DNA of 7,157 nucleotides, taken from Actinomycetota bacterium (GTDB taxonomy: Bacteria; Actinomycetota; Thermoleophilia; Solirubrobacterales; Solirubrobacteraceae). The notes under the pieces were generated by a model. It made no database searches. It was not told where the DNA came from and saw nothing but the letters and a program-made list of their open reading frames with translations. The translations under genes and the position numbers were made by a program. Below are positions 6,772 through 7,157 of the stretch, piece after piece. The first letter of the stretch is position 1; the number at the start of each line of letters is the position of its first letter. The DNA is taken from assembly GCA_019348575.1 (NCBI GenBank), contig JAHWJE010000077.1:1-7157 (forward strand). Direction: 5' to 3'.

Positions 6772-7157
6772 ATGTCGAGCAGTACGAACAACGGGGGGCC
6801 GCCGGCACCGGCGCAGTTCCCGCCCCCGGTCGATCCCCAGCGCGAGTTCATCAAGCGCGGGCTCGACCCCGAGGACGAGCTGATCGAGGTCGGCGTCGTG
6901 ATCGTCGGCGGCGGCACGGCGGGCCTGTCGGCCGCCAACCGCCTGTTGGCGCTGCTGGCCGATGACGAGGAGCTGCTCGCGTCGCTGGGCGAGGTGCCGG
7001 TCGCGGTCATCGAGAAGGCGAAGACCTGCGGCGGGCACAACCTGTCGGGCGCGGTGATGCGCCCGGGCCCGCTGCAGGAGCTGTTCCCGGACGCAAGCCG
7101 CGAGGACTGGCGCCGGGAGGGATTCGCGTTCGGCGCAGTCGACAAGGAAGCCGTCTA
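6772..7157 (+). CDS. ETF:quinone oxidoreductase, N-terminal part (cut by window end)
   Basis: The frame opens at ATG 6772 with AGGCGG six bases upstream, and continues for 128 complete codons to the window edge without a stop. After about 40 residues of hydrophilic, Asn/Pro-rich leader comes the FAD dinucleotide-binding motif VIVGGGTAGLSAANRL (43-58), a GxGxxG fold in which the usual GAGPAG is GGGTAG. Then EKAKTCGGHNLSGAV (81-95) and PLQELFPD (100-107) match the ETF:quinone oxidoreductase pattern of EKxxxxGxHxLSGAxxxPxxLxELFPD. The full enzyme, normally with a 4Fe-4S cluster at the C-terminus, reoxidises ETF at the membrane and reduces quinone; that part is outside the window. FixC-type relatives share the fold, but the LSGA and ELFPD stretches and the direct position after etfA favour ETF:quinone oxidoreductase. 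Confidence 0.88.
   Translation, partial: MSSSTNNGGPPAPAQFPPPVDPQREFIKRGLDPEDELIEVGVVIVGGGTAGLSAANRLLALLADDEELLASLGEVPVAVIEKAKTCGGHNLSGAVMRPGPLQELFPDASREDWRREGFAFGAVDKEAV

Noticed and set aside
5562..7145. A 527-codon open frame on the minus strand opposite etfA and the ETF:quinone oxidoreductase gene
   Set aside because: Composition is a mirror of the strongly G/C-ending codons of the plus-strand genes; the protein is low-complexity Arg/Ala/Asp-rich with no domain, while the plus strand encodes clear families.

Overview
The window is very GC-rich DNA, with almost every third codon position G or C. It carries tightly packed genes for acyl-CoA mutation and oxidation. Several starts have no Shine-Dalgarno sequence but sit just downstream of a TAnnnT hexamer, as in actinobacterial leaderless transcripts. 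Together with GTG and TTG starts and actinobacterial-looking proteins, this suggests an Actinomycetota chromosome, possibly Thermoleophilia (Solirubrobacter or Conexibacter relatives). The lineage below phylum is inference from memory of similar proteins. I see no mobile element, tRNA, rRNA or CRISPR array.

Layout. (1) 61-1182 (+): a complete short-chain or branched-chain type acyl-CoA dehydrogenase. (2) 1242-1748 (+): a MarR-family regulator. (3) 1761-2383 (-): two overlapping genes of unknown function, a 38-residue Pro-rich peptide and a 169-residue protein with a Cys-x-Cys-Gly motif. They converge on the MarR gene and diverge from (4) 2404-2703 (+), a 99-residue acidic unknown. (5) 2780-4916 (+): a two-subunit coenzyme-B12 acyl-CoA mutase, with a catalytic subunit and a separate B12-binding subunit. 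Active-site residues point to isobutyryl-CoA mutase rather than the usual methylmalonyl-CoA mutase. (6) 5002-7157 (+): etfB, etfA and the 5' part of an ETF:quinone oxidoreductase gene cut by the window end.

How the genes may work together (inference). The mutase would interconvert isobutyryl-CoA and n-butyryl-CoA. The acyl-CoA dehydrogenase would oxidise a short or branched acyl-CoA. EtfBA would collect its electrons, and ETF:quinone oxidoreductase would pass them to the membrane quinone pool. This fits growth on valine, isobutyrate or short fatty acids, or use of isobutyryl-CoA and butyryl-CoA as building blocks.

Regulation. Two different 20-bp palindromes (9-bp arms, 2-bp centre) overlap the promoters of the mutase gene (2745-2764) and the ETF operon (4941-4960), and look like repressor operators. 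A 9-codon ORF that appears leaderless precedes etfB; its TGA overlaps the TTG start of etfB. The 82-nt gap between the mutase subunit genes is rich in potential hairpins. These regulatory features, and the Phe/Gln active-site signature of the mutase, are the points most worth a second look.
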